A stretch of 64,000 nt of DNA from the NCBI GenBank assembly GCA_964521715.1, contig CAZFSS010000008.1, forward strand, positions 62,001-126,000, given 5' to 3'. Source of the stretch: DAOVRD01 sp964521715. Its GTDB lineage: Bacteria; Planctomycetota; Brocadiia; SM23-32. The notes under the pieces were generated by a model. The model saw only the letters and a list, made by a program, of their open reading frames with translations, did no database searches and was not told where the DNA came from. Shown here piece after piece: positions 9,049 through 17,450 of this stretch (positions are counted from its first letter, which is position 1; every line of letters begins with the position of its first letter). Both the position numbers and the translations under genes were made by a program.

Positions 9049-9666
9049 TCACATGCCGCTCTTGTGCGCCCGCAGCGGCATCAGCCATGCGCCTGTTTCA
9101 CTCTGTTCGTCGGAGACGACGATCTCGGGGGCCGACAGCAGTCGCTCGAGGTCCAGCACCACCAGGGAGTCTTCCGTCACGCCCAGCACGTATCCCTGTG
9201 TGGGACCCGAGATAGCGGCGTCCGCTGCCCCCAGGTCCTCCCTGGCCAGGACAAGCGCCTCGGGCCTCTCGTCAGCCAGGATGCCCAGCTCCATCGGCGT
9301 CTCGCCGTCGGGCCCCACCCCGGAGACAAGCAGGACGTGGCTCTCCTCCGACGCCGCCCTCGGCGGCAGGCCCAGGAACCGTCCGACGTCCATCAGGGAG
9401 TAGGTCCGCCCTCGGACGTTCACGGCGCCGACGATGAAGTCCGGCGTGCAGGGCACCCGGCACGAAGTGGATCGCTCGTGCGGCTGCACCTCCCGGACCA
9501 GGGCCGCCTCAACGCCGTACCGTTCCTCTCCCAGGCGGAAGGCGACCACGTGCATCACGTCGGCCCGGTCGGCCTCCTCTTCGGCCACGCGCGCCAGCAG
9601 CTGCGCGCGGCGTTTGAGGATGCGCTGCGTCTCTTCTTCGGACAGCCGTGCCTCCCCATCAGGCAT
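9049..9666 (-). CDS. cheW: CheW-like coupling protein with N-terminal extension (WspD position)
   Basis: 205 residues. A charged N-terminal helix (1-35, EEETQRILKRRAQLLARVAEEEA) precedes a CheW domain: FRLGEERYGVEAALVREVQ, FIVGAVNVRGRTYSLMDV and the C-terminal VLDLERLL. CheW links receptor tips to CheA. The start ATG at 9666 has GGAG eight bases upstream. It lies between cheR and the receptor gene. The extended form, and its place directly after a CheR-TPR gene, match WspD in Wsp-type operons. It is clearly diverged from the other CheW copy in this operon, so the two probably occupy different interfaces. Confidence 0.93.
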   Translation of the reverse strand: MPDGEARLSEEETQRILKRRAQLLARVAEEEADRADVMHVVAFRLGEERYGVEAALVREVQPHERSTSCRVPCTPDFIVGAVNVRGRTYSLMDVGRFLGLPPRAASEESHVLLVSGVGPDGETPMELGILADERPEALVLAREDLGAADAAISGPTQGYVLGVTEDSLVVLDLERLLSAPEIVVSDEQSETGAWLMPLRAHKSGM

Positions 9667-9696
9667 GTGACGCGCTCCGCTCAGGAGAGACGGCCA

Positions 9697-11187
9697 TTAG
9701 TGCACTCCGTTGCCCACAATCGTTTCCGTAGCTCTTATCATCGTGGCGAGCCGACCTGCCGTCATGCCGTCGGACTCGGGCACTTCTTCGTCCGGCGCCA
9801 TTGGAGCGACCAGCCGGGCCGCCTGTCTGCGGTGCCGGGCCGCTTCACCGGCCCGGCCCAACTGCTGGGACAGGTTGGCCAGGCTGAAGTGCGCCAGGAC
9901 GAAGCTCGGGTCCAGGTAGAGCACCTTCTTCAGCCGGTCCACGGCGCCGTGCAGATCCCCCCGCTCCTGCAGGATGAGGGCCAGGGAGTAGTGCGCGCCG
10001 ACCACCAAGGGATCCGCATCCAGGGCCTTCCTTGCCCATTGCTCGGCCTCCTCCAACCGGCCGGCGTTGGCGTGCATCCGCGCCATCTGATGGCGTGCGG
10101 CGGCGCAGTCTGGCTCCTTCGCCAGGTGAGCCACGAAGCACTGGATCGCTTCCGCACAACGGCCCGCTTTGGCCAGGGCCATGCCCCAGCCGAAGGAGGC
10201 GCCGCGGCCGGCATCAGCGCTGACCGCCGCCACCCGTTCCGGCACAGGCGCCACGAAGGGGGCCGGCACAGCAACGGCAGGCCTAGCCCGCAGAGGCAGC
10301 ACCGGCTTGGCCTTGCGCTCGTGCGTCGGCGCCGCGGGCATCGGTTTCCGGTACACGATGGCGCCGCTCAGCTTATGCACCTCGAATTCCCGGAAGGTCC
10401 CGGCGCCGGTTTCCGAAGCTCCCACGATCAGCCAGCCGCCCGGAACGAGGCACTGGTGCAGCCGCTGCGCCACCCCCTTGCCCGCTTCGGGGGAGAGGTA
10501 TATGAGCACGTTGCGCCACACGATCAGGTCCATCGCGTTCGTGTTGACCACCAGGGACGGGCTGACGTCCTCGACGAGGTTCAGGTAGGCGAAGGTCACC
10601 ATCTCCCGCACGCGCGAGCCAAGCTCGAAGTGGCCGTCCTGCTCGATGAAGTAGCGCTGGCGAAGCGCGGGATTGCCCGTGCGGAACGACCACTCCCGGA
10701 AGCGCCCCCGGCGCGCCGCGCGCAGGGCCTGCCGGTTGATGTCGGTTGCGAGGATCGTGACCTGCCAATCGGAGATGTCTGGCAGCAGCTCCACGAGCAG
10801 GATGGCCAGGGAGTACGGCTCTTCGCCCGTGGAGCAGCCGGCTGACCAGATGCGCAGGCGCCGCTGATCCCGGCGCCGCCGGATCAGGTCCGGCAGTATG
10901 TGCTGGCGCAATGCGGCGAAGTGCGACTCGTTGCGGAAGAAGTACGTCTCTCCGACCGTGATGTGCCCGATCAGGCAATCCCACCGCTCGCTCTCGGTCC
11001 GCTCCTCATCCAGCAGCCTGTGATACTCCGCCAGGTCGGAACAGCCTGCGTCCCGGGCAGCCCGGACGAGGGCCAGAGCGAAGGCATCGCGCCGCCCTTG
11101 CCCGAAGGCTATCCCCGTCCGTGATGCGATGAGCTCGGCGAAGCGCTGGAGGTCGGCCTCGCTCAGTTGTGCTTCCGCTGTGATCAT
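9697..11187 (-). CDS. cheR: CheR-type protein methyltransferase with C-terminal TPR repeats (WspC-like)
   Basis: 496 residues from ATG at 11187; this start leaves 19 bases after the upstream cheW, whereas the longer frame would overlap it. The N-terminal helical domain leads into the SAM-binding core (IWSAGCSTGEEPYSLAILL) and the RNVLIYLSPEAG motif of CheR. After a Pro/Ala-rich linker (about 285-325), three or four TPR units follow (GWGMALAKAGRCAEAIQCF, MARMHANAGRLEEAEQW, ALILQERGDLHGAVDRL, ANLSQQLGRAGEAARH). It methylates glutamates in the receptor. The CheR-TPR fusion flanked by two cheW genes is the wspBCD arrangement; the TPR tail could dock the enzyme in place of a receptor pentapeptide, which the MCP lacks. 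Confidence 0.94.
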   Translation of the reverse strand: MITAEAQLSEADLQRFAELIASRTGIAFGQGRRDAFALALVRAARDAGCSDLAEYHRLLDEERTESERWDCLIGHITVGETYFFRNESHFAALRQHILPDLIRRRRDQRRLRIWSAGCSTGEEPYSLAILLVELLPDISDWQVTILATDINRQALRAARRGRFREWSFRTGNPALRQRYFIEQDGHFELGSRVREMVTFAYLNLVEDVSPSLVVNTNAMDLIVWRNVLIYLSPEAGKGVAQRLHQCLVPGGWLIVGASETGAGTFREFEVHKLSGAIVYRKPMPAAPTHERKAKPVLPLRARPAVAVPAPFVAPVPERVAAVSADAGRGASFGWGMALAKAGRCAEAIQCFVAHLAKEPDCAAARHQMARMHANAGRLEEAEQWARKALDADPLVVGAHYSLALILQERGDLHGAVDRLKKVLYLDPSFVLAHFSLANLSQQLGRAGEAARHRRQAARLVAPMAPDEEVPESDGMTAGRLATMIRATETIVGNGVH

Positions 11188-11206
11188 GTCCTTGCAGTAC
11201 CTGCCT

Positions 11207-11680
11207 TCAAGGGACGGCCGGGACCAGTTGCGAGGGATCAAGCACGAGCACCATCTGTCCGTCCGATCTCAAGATGGCTTGCAGCAACTGCTTGTTCTGC
11301 ACGGTGGCGTGCGATGGCTGTAGCTCCTCCGGGCGTGCGCCGATCACCTGCAGCGTTTCGTCCACGACCACGGCGAACCTGCCGCCGTCGGTGCGGACGA
11401 CCAGCAGCCGGTCGTCAACGCCGGGACACCGGGACGGATGCCCCAGCCGTTCTCGCGCGTTCAGCACAGGCACGACCTGTCCGTGCAGGTCGATGGCCCC
11501 CATCACGCAGGGAGCGGGCTCGGGCACCGGCGTGACGGCCACCATGTACAACACTCGCTCCACGTGTTCGAGCGCCACGCCGTACGTGTGCCCCGCCACG
11601 CGGAACGCGACGAAGTGCGCGGTGGCCGCGCCGGTGCGGTCTGCCGCCGGGCGCGCTGCGGTGACGCGATCACGTTCCAT
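11207..11680 (-). CDS. cheW: CheW-like coupling protein (WspB position), first gene of the chemosensory operon
   Basis: 157 residues, a single CheW domain: VAFRVAGHTYGVALEHVERVL, CVMGAIDLHGQVVPVLNAR, VVDETLQVIG, LLQAILRSDGQMVLVLDP. The start is ATG at 11680. It is the first gene of the minus-strand cluster; no further gene lies upstream for about 400 bases, so the operon promoter should be in 11681-12079. It scaffolds receptor and CheA, and with the longer CheW downstream gives two coupling proteins, as in wspB/wspD. Confidence 0.94.
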   Translation of the reverse strand: MERDRVTAARPAADRTGAATAHFVAFRVAGHTYGVALEHVERVLYMVAVTPVPEPAPCVMGAIDLHGQVVPVLNARERLGHPSRCPGVDDRLLVVRTDGGRFAVVVDETLQVIGARPEELQPSHATVQNKQLLQAILRSDGQMVLVLDPSQLVPAVP

Positions 11681-12079
11681 AGTGGCGTCGGATGCCCCCT
11701 GGTTAGTGCCACGGAAGGTTCAGACGGCCGAGGATCAGACGTCCGCAGGAGCAGCGGTCCCCCGGGCAGGCCGCCGGACGCCGAACGGCAAACGGGGCGG
11801 CGTCATGGCATAGCGGTGCCGCTCCGGCAGATTCTAGGAAGAATGTCCGGTCTGGACGGATGGGCGCGGATCCTGGCAGTCCGTACATAGCAACGCCGCC
11901 CTTCCAACCCCCCTCAGGGCGGCGCTTACGTCGGCTGGGTGCGCGCGACACCCTCACCGTTCGCACGAAAACGGGCGATCACTAGCCCGCCAGCGTCCAC
12001 CAATTGCAGGCTGATGCTACCAGAAAGCCCCTCCCAATGCAACCCCCCGAGCGCCCGGATTCGCCTGCCGCCGCCTCAG
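11681..12079. other. Intergenic region between chemosensory operon and Rieske oxidoreductase gene
   Basis: No gene is supported here. It should hold the promoter of the minus-strand chemosensory operon, but I see no convincing -35/-10 pair. One clear structure is a 9-bp perfect stem (CGCCGCCCT / AGGGCGGCG, 11894-11902 with 11916-11924) around a 13-base loop. It is not followed by a T-run on either strand, so it is more likely an RNA hairpin or regulatory site than an intrinsic terminator. Confidence 0.4.
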
Positions 12080-13666
12080 CTACATCCCTTCGGGCTGCGG
12101 GATGAGCTTGCGCAGGTCGGCGCCCTCGTCGCGCAGCCTGTCGACGGGAATGCTCACGCCCGCACGCAGCAGCTCGACGAGGGCCAGGATATCGTCCGTG
12201 CGCCCCAGCCCAGCCGCCGCCTTCAGCTCGCTTCCCAGGTAGTACCCGGCCAGGAACTTGCCCCCATCCAGGCTGCCCCGCAGGACGACCCGGTCATAGC
12301 CGTCCGCGTACCCGACGTACTTCAAGGACTTGCCGCACTGCATGGTCCAGAAGAAAGGCGCCTCGTCGTAAGGCTCCGTGCTGCCCAGCATGGCGCGGGC
12401 GGCATGCTGGCCCTGGCGCTCGGCGACGGCCCAGTGTTCGACGCGGCATCTGCGTCCGGAACGCCGATCGGGCACGGCGGCGATGTCCCCGGCGGCGTAG
12501 ATGCCCTCCGCGCGCGTCTTCAGCGTGCGGTCCACGGGAACGGCGCCGCCTTCGACGAGCCCCGAACCGGCCAGGCACTCGACGGCCGGGGCTATCCCGG
12601 CCGCTACGATCGCCACGTCCGCCGCCAGGACCGTTCCGTCCGCGAGGACGACCTCTTGCACCTTGCCGTTCCCGCGAAGCTCCTTCGCGGTCGTACCCAG
12701 GTGGAACCGCACGCCGTGCTCCCTGTGCAGTTCCAGCAGCCAGCGGGCGACGTCCTCGCCCAGCAGGCCGAGCATGGGGACCTGCTCCGGCGCCACAACG
12801 TGGACGGCCAGCTCCTGCTCCCGCTCCATCAGGTGCGACGCGACCTCCAGGCCGATGAACCCGGCGCCGAGCAGCACGACGTTCTCGGCCTGCTCCAGGG
12901 CGTCCACGATGTCTTGGGCGTTCGCCCGGCTGCGCAGCAGGAAGCAACCTTCCAGGTCAACGCCGGGGATGGCCAGCTTCCGGGGCACGCCGCCGGTCGC
13001 CAGCAGGGCGCAATCGAACTCAACCTGCTCCCCGTCGGCGAAGGTCAGAGTGCGCGCGGCCGGATCGACGGAGGTGACCCGGCGCTCCGTGAGAAGGTCG
13101 ATCCGCCAGTCCTCGTAGAAACTCGACTCATGCAGCGAGAGCCGATCCTCCGACGCCTCGCCGGACATGAACCCCTTGGACAGGGCCGGCCGGTCGTAGG
13201 GGCGATGGGGCTCTGACGTGATGAGCAGGATTCGGCCGGCGAACCCTTCCCGCCGCAGCGTCTCTGCGGCGGCGTTCCCAGCAGCGCCGGCGCCGACGAT
13301 GGCGAAGGTCCGCTCGTCCTCGCCCGTTATCTCAGGCGGACGGGCCTTCTTCCTCCGGCCCACGTAGACCTGGCCGCCTTCCACCTTGACGGCGTAGCAT
13401 CCCACGTCGTCGAGTGCCGGCGGCGAGACCATCCGCCCCGTCCTCACGTCGAACCGCGCGCAGTGCCAGGGGCAGGTGACAACGTCGCCGATCAGCAGGC
13501 CTTCGGCCAGCGGCGCGCCGTAATGGCTGCACTTGCCCCCGCAGGCGTGGATCCCGTCTCCCCGGCGCACGACCAGGACGTTGCTGTTGCCCACTTTGAC
13601 TGCGACGGGCTGCCCCTCGGCCAGTTCCTCTTCCCCGGCGACGCCCGTCCATTGACCTTCGGCCAT
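12080..13666 (-). CDS. Rieske [2Fe-2S]-FAD/NAD(P) oxidoreductase (AIF/ferredoxin-reductase type)
   Basis: 528 residues from ATG at 13666 (GAGGCGAGGG upstream); a longer frame to 13876 exists but is Arg/Gly-rich and non-coding in appearance. Residues 10-110 are a Rieske domain with both cluster motifs, C46-x-H48 (KCSHYGAPL) and C65-x-x-H68 (CPWHCARF). The rest is a pyridine-nucleotide-disulfide reductase fold: FAD site VGAGAAGNAAAETL, NAD(P)H site LLGAGFIGLEVASHL and a second FAD contact YAAGDIAAVPD. This Rieske-plus-reductase order is that of the AIF-like (AIFM3/nitrite-reductase-small-subunit-like) flavoproteins. It would pass electrons from NAD(P)H through FAD and the cluster; the acceptor is unknown. 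No oxygenase subunit lies nearby. It stands alone, divergent from msrB. Confidence 0.9.
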   Translation of the reverse strand: MAEGQWTGVAGEEELAEGQPVAVKVGNSNVLVVRRGDGIHACGGKCSHYGAPLAEGLLIGDVVTCPWHCARFDVRTGRMVSPPALDDVGCYAVKVEGGQVYVGRRKKARPPEITGEDERTFAIVGAGAAGNAAAETLRREGFAGRILLITSEPHRPYDRPALSKGFMSGEASEDRLSLHESSFYEDWRIDLLTERRVTSVDPAARTLTFADGEQVEFDCALLATGGVPRKLAIPGVDLEGCFLLRSRANAQDIVDALEQAENVVLLGAGFIGLEVASHLMEREQELAVHVVAPEQVPMLGLLGEDVARWLLELHREHGVRFHLGTTAKELRGNGKVQEVVLADGTVLAADVAIVAAGIAPAVECLAGSGLVEGGAVPVDRTLKTRAEGIYAAGDIAAVPDRRSGRRCRVEHWAVAERQGQHAARAMLGSTEPYDEAPFFWTMQCGKSLKYVGYADGYDRVVLRGSLDGGKFLAGYYLGSELKAAAGLGRTDDILALVELLRAGVSIPVDRLRDEGADLRKLIPQPEGM

Positions 13667-13891
13667 AGTGCCCTCGCCTCTGTGAAGTCCCCCTGGGATC
13701 CGGCGGGCGGACCGACCGCCCCGCCCCATCCTTCGTCGCGCGGCGGGAACACCCTGAGGTATACGCTGGGGGGCATCCCCCGTCAAGCGGAATGAGCCCG
13801 GTCCCCGACAGCCCGTTGAAAAGGTCTCCGGCCCGTCGGAGAATAGAAGAAAGCGGCCCGTCGCGCGCGCCAGCACAAGGAGGAAGGCGTC

Positions 13892-14545
13892 ATGGTCGCC
13901 GGCCCGATCAGAACCATTGCAGGGCCCGGGCTGCTGCTGGCGTTGCTGCTCGCGGGCTGTGACGGCTCACAGCCCGGCCGGCCGACGGCACATGTTCGAG
14001 CACAGGACGGGTCCCCCACAGAAGGCATGGAAAGCGGAGGAATGCCCGAGAAGGTCGTCAAGAGCGATGCGGAGTGGCGGCAACTGCTCACGCCGGAGCA
14101 GTACAGAATAATGCGCAGGAAGGGCACCGAACCCGCCTTCAGCGGCAAGTACTACAATTTCAAGGCACACGGCGTCTATCGCTGCGCCGCCTGCGGAAAC
14201 GAGCTGTTCAGTTCCGAGGCGAAGTATGACTCGGGCTCAGGCTGGCCGAGTTTCTGGAAGCCGATCAATGAGAGTGCCGTGGCTACGGCCCCCGACGGGA
14301 GCCTGTTGGTGACGCGCACTGAAGTCCTGTGCAGCCGCTGCGGCGCGCACCTCGGCCACGTGTTTGAGGACGGCCCCCTGCCCACGGGACTGCGCTACTG
14401 CGTGAACTCGGCGCCGCTGGACTTCGTTTCAGACGATGAAGGCGGTTCCCACCAGGGGGACGCGCGCGCCGTCCCGCTCGGCCTCGAACCATCTGACGCC
14501 ACCGGCATACCCGCCGACGGGAAGGCAGGTCTGCACGAGGAATGA
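13892..14545 (+). CDS. msrB: Lipoprotein peptide-methionine (R)-S-oxide reductase MsrB
   Basis: 217 residues. A signal peptide ends in the lipobox LLLAGC (Cys23), so the enzyme is membrane-anchored outside the cytoplasm. The MsrB domain spans about 52-180: zinc ligands C98/C101 (CAAC) and C147/C150 (CSRC), GSGWPSFWKPI, HVFEDGP and the catalytic Cys170 in RYCVNSAPLDF. It repairs methionine-R-sulfoxide in exported proteins. AAGGAGG lies upstream of ATG 13892. A poorly conserved tail of about 37 residues follows the domain. Its stop overlaps the next start (ATGA). No msrA is present in the window, and the nearest redox neighbour is the divergent Rieske flavoprotein. Confidence 0.95.
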   Translation: MVAGPIRTIAGPGLLLALLLAGCDGSQPGRPTAHVRAQDGSPTEGMESGGMPEKVVKSDAEWRQLLTPEQYRIMRRKGTEPAFSGKYYNFKAHGVYRCAACGNELFSSEAKYDSGSGWPSFWKPINESAVATAPDGSLLVTRTEVLCSRCGAHLGHVFEDGPLPTGLRYCVNSAPLDFVSDDEGGSHQGDARAVPLGLEPSDATGIPADGKAGLHEE

Positions 14546-15192
14546 GGCTCATACCGCGAACAAGAATGGCCCGTCTGAGGCTTGTGGTCGCCTCGGTGGT
14601 CGTCTCGGCCCTGCTCGTATACCTCGTGTTGGTGCCCCTGGTCCGCTACTCGCGATACGCGCCGCGCGAAGGCGACATCGTCCTCCAATCCCTGCCTCGC
14701 GTGGGCCTAGTCAGGGCCATTGAAGGCGCGACGCACTCGCCGTATTCGCACTGCGGGGTCGTAGTGAGGGAGGACGGGCGATGGGCCGTGATTGAGGCGC
14801 TCGGCAAGGTCAAGAAGACCGGGCTGTTCCGGTGGGTCCTGCAGGGCCGCGGGGGGAGGTTCGCGGTCTACCGCCTGAGGGAGCCTTACCGCCCGCACAT
14901 CCCCCGTTTCGTCGCCGAGCTGAAGCCCTTCCTGGGCAGGCCCTACGACAGCAGGTTTCGCATGGACGACGAGGCCCTTTACTGCTCCGAACTGGTCTAC
15001 AAGGCGTACAGGAACGCCACCGGCGAGGAGCTGGGGGCCCCTGTGCGGCTGGGCGATCTGGACTGGGAACCGTACGGAGAGACCATCCGCGAATACGAAG
15101 GGGGCCCGCCGCCCCTGGACAGGACGATCATAACGCCCCGGCACCTGTCGGAGGCGCCGCAGCTCGAGAAGGCGTTCGGCGCCGGGCTCTGA
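14542..15192 (+). CDS. Membrane-anchored NlpC/P60-like (YiiX/YebB-type) cysteine peptidase or amidase
   Basis: 216 residues. One N-terminal membrane segment (about 12-33), then an extracytoplasmic domain with the circularly permuted papain-like motifs of the YiiX/YaeF group: the His region THSPYSHCGVVV and the later Cys region LYCSELVYKAY. Members are thought to cleave amide or thioester bonds in cell-envelope or lipid substrates, but few are characterised. It starts inside the msrB stop (ATGA overlap), so it is translationally coupled to that lipoprotein gene, consistent with a shared role in envelope maintenance. Substrate unknown. Confidence 0.75.
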   Translation: MRLIPRTRMARLRLVVASVVVSALLVYLVLVPLVRYSRYAPREGDIVLQSLPRVGLVRAIEGATHSPYSHCGVVVREDGRWAVIEALGKVKKTGLFRWVLQGRGGRFAVYRLREPYRPHIPRFVAELKPFLGRPYDSRFRMDDEALYCSELVYKAYRNATGEELGAPVRLGDLDWEPYGETIREYEGGPPPLDRTIITPRHLSEAPQLEKAFGAGL

Positions 15193-15261
15193 AGCTTGCC
15201 TGGGAATGTCAGACGGCCCCATGCGCGCTCGGCGCGCTGCGAAGGGGACGCCGCTCGCCTC

Positions 15262-15291
15262 TTGAACTCGACGCGGGCTGCGTGGTAGCTT
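15262..15291 (+). promoter_or_regulatory. Probable sigma-70 promoter for cysK
   Basis: TTGAAC (15262-15267), an 18-base spacer and TAGCTT (15286-15291) lie about 80 bases upstream of the cysK start. A weak -10 keeps confidence moderate. Confidence 0.4.
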
Positions 15292-15371
15292 ACGTGGTTG
15301 CGTTGCCGCAGCGCCGCCGAGGCGGAGAGGCCGCCAGACCGCGCGCCCGGCAGCGAGAACGAGTTCATGCG

Positions 15372-16259
15372 ATGCTGACCGACAACATACTTGATCTGAT
15401 CGGCAACACGCCGCTTGTGCGCCTCAACGGCGAGAGCATCTTCGTCAAGGCGGAGTTCCTCAACCCCGGGGGCAGCATCAAGGACCGCGTGGCGCTGGCC
15501 ATGATCGAGGGCGCCGAGCGCGACGGACGCCTCAAGCCCGATTCCATCATCGTCGAGCCCTCTTCGGGCAACACGGGCATCGGCGTGGCGCTGGTCGGCG
15601 GGCTGAAAGGATATCGGGTGCGCATCGTCATGCCCGAAGGCATGAGCGAGGAGCGCAAGAAGCTCATCCGCGCCCTCGGCGGCGAACTGGTCCTGACGCC
15701 CGACGGGGAAGGCATCGCCGGCGCCGTGCGGCGCGTGAAGCAGATGGCGGCGGAGAACCCCCGCATCTTCGTCCCCCAGCAATTCGAGAACCCGGATAAC
15801 CCGCGCGTGCACTACGAGGAGACCGCGCGGGAGCTGTGGCGCCAGATGGGGGGCGACATCGCCTGTTTCGTGGCGGGTGTCGGCAGCGGCGGCACGCTGC
15901 AGGGCGTGGGCAAGTTCCTCAAAGAGCACCGGCCCGACGTCAAGATAGTTGCCGTCGAGCCCAAGAACGTCTCGGCCCTGCTGGGTCACGAGCCGGGCCT
16001 GCACCAGATTCAGGGCATTGGAGACGGCTTCGTGCCGGCCGTCCTGGACGTTTCGCTTGTGGATGACGTGATCGAAGTGACCGACGAGGAGGCCATCGAG
16101 ACCACGCGCGAGCTGGGACGCAAGCACGGGCTCCTGGTCGGCATCTCCTCCGGCGCCAACGTGTGGGCTGCGCGTGAGCTGGCCAGGATTACCCCGGGCA
16201 ACATCACCACCGTCCTGCCCGACCGGGCCGAACGCTACTTCAGCACGGCTTTGCTTTGA
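15372..16259 (+). CDS. cysK: Cysteine synthase (O-acetylserine sulfhydrylase)
   Basis: 295 residues from ATG at 15372 (MLTDNILDLIGNTPLVRL); the much longer open frame upstream is antisense or run-through sequence. PLP-dependent fold type II: the Schiff-base Lys37 is in GGSIKDRVA, the substrate loop is SSGNTG, the PLP phosphate loop GVGSGGTLQGVGKFL and the C-terminal SSGAN. It makes L-cysteine from O-acetylserine and sulfide. GIGDGFVP and a short C-terminus (DRAERYFSTAL) are as in CysK. The sequence does not separate CysK from CysM or from cystathionine-beta-synthase-like members with certainty. It stands alone, with no cysE nearby. Confidence 0.92.
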   Translation: MLTDNILDLIGNTPLVRLNGESIFVKAEFLNPGGSIKDRVALAMIEGAERDGRLKPDSIIVEPSSGNTGIGVALVGGLKGYRVRIVMPEGMSEERKKLIRALGGELVLTPDGEGIAGAVRRVKQMAAENPRIFVPQQFENPDNPRVHYEETARELWRQMGGDIACFVAGVGSGGTLQGVGKFLKEHRPDVKIVAVEPKNVSALLGHEPGLHQIQGIGDGFVPAVLDVSLVDDVIEVTDEEAIETTRELGRKHGLLVGISSGANVWAARELARITPGNITTVLPDRAERYFSTALL

Positions 16260-16310
16260 CGCCCGCCCCAGCCCGACGCCAGATCGCCCGAGCATGCACG
16301 GCTCCATCCC

Positions 16311-17435
16311 ATGCGACTTGAGGCCGTTCAAGCCCATAGCAGTACGAGCAGGCACGCACAGGCCGGCCAGGTGCAGGGCGCCCGCGTCCTGCTCTGCCTC
16401 TGCCTGATTGCCTGCATCGCGCTCGCCCCGGCCTCCGGAGTGCAGCCTGCTCTGGCGGCCAGGTCCGGGCCGGCCGCAGTCCCGGCTGCGCCGGCGACAC
16501 GGACCGCCATCGTCTACGACGCCGTCTTCCTGCGGCATGACACGGGCCCGCTCCACCCGGAGAGGCCGGAGCGCCTGGAGGCCATCATGGACAGGCTGAG
16601 GGCCAAGGAGCTATGCTCCCTGCTGCCCGACGCGACGGCGCGGACGGACACGCTCCAATGGATCCTGACCGTTCATGAGAAGGCCTACGCCGACCGGGTG
16701 CTCCGAAGTTGCCGGGAAGGCCTGCCCTACCTCGACTCGTCCGACACGCCGATATGCGCCGAGTCCTATGACGTGGCCGTCGCAGCGGTGGCGGGCGTGC
16801 TGTCGGCCGTGGACGCCGTGGCGGACGGGAAGGCGGGGAACGCCTTCTGCGCGGTCCGCCCGCCCGGCCACCACGCGCTCGCAGACCGGGCCATGGGCTT
16901 CTGCCTTTTCAACAACGTCGCCATTGCCGCCCGGTACGCCCAGCGGAGGCACAACCTGACGAAGGTGCTCATCGTGGATTGGGACGTGCATCACGGCAAC
17001 GGGACGCAGAGCGCGTTCTACGACGACCCGACGGTGCTCTACTTCGGCGTGCATCAGCATCCCTTCTACCCCGGCACGGGGAAGGCAAACGAGCGGGGAA
17101 CCGGCGAAGGCGAGGGCTACACGATCAACGTGCCCCTGCCGGCGGGGTCCGGCGATGGGGAGTTCATCGGCGCCTTCCGGGACAAGCTGGAGCCCGCCGC
17201 GCTGGCCTTCCGGCCGGACCTGGTGCTGATCTCGGCCGGCTTCGACGCTCATGCGGACGATCCCATCGGCGGGATGAACGTCACGGCGGAGGGCTTCGCC
17301 GAGCTCACGCGCATCGTCAGAGGAATCGCCGACACGTGCTGCAACGGGCGGATCGTGTCCGTTCTGGAGGGCGGCTACAGCCTGGAGGGACTGGCCGATT
17401 CGGTCGAGGCCCACGTCAGAGCCCTGATGGAGTAA
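16311..17435 (+). CDS. Exported histone-deacetylase-family amidohydrolase
   Basis: 374 residues. A hydrophobic stretch (about 26-50, VLLCLCLIACIALAPASG) looks like a signal peptide with a long n-region; no clear ribosome-binding site marks the first ATG. The HDAC/AcuC/acetylpolyamine-amidohydrolase domain spans about 65-374: His187-His188 in RPPGHHAL, zinc ligands Asp225 and His227 in DWDVHHGNGT, Asp312 in SAGFDAHADDP, and Tyr356 in LEGGYSLEG. All catalytic positions are kept, so it should be an active zinc deacylase. Most bacterial relatives are cytoplasmic; export is unusual and suggests an envelope or extracellular acyl-amide substrate. It lies 15 bases before the MBOAT gene, so it probably belongs with it. 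Confidence 0.87.
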   Translation: MRLEAVQAHSSTSRHAQAGQVQGARVLLCLCLIACIALAPASGVQPALAARSGPAAVPAAPATRTAIVYDAVFLRHDTGPLHPERPERLEAIMDRLRAKELCSLLPDATARTDTLQWILTVHEKAYADRVLRSCREGLPYLDSSDTPICAESYDVAVAAVAGVLSAVDAVADGKAGNAFCAVRPPGHHALADRAMGFCLFNNVAIAARYAQRRHNLTKVLIVDWDVHHGNGTQSAFYDDPTVLYFGVHQHPFYPGTGKANERGTGEGEGYTINVPLPAGSGDGEFIGAFRDKLEPAALAFRPDLVLISAGFDAHADDPIGGMNVTAEGFAELTRIVRGIADTCCNGRIVSVLEGGYSLEGLADSVEAHVRALME

Positions 17436-17450
17436 CAGGACACAGGACAC

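Noticed and set aside
9002..9088. 29-residue N-terminal extension of the chemoreceptor
   Set aside because: It would run over the ribosome-binding site AAGGAGG and into the end of cheW, and adds a hydrophilic segment before TM1.
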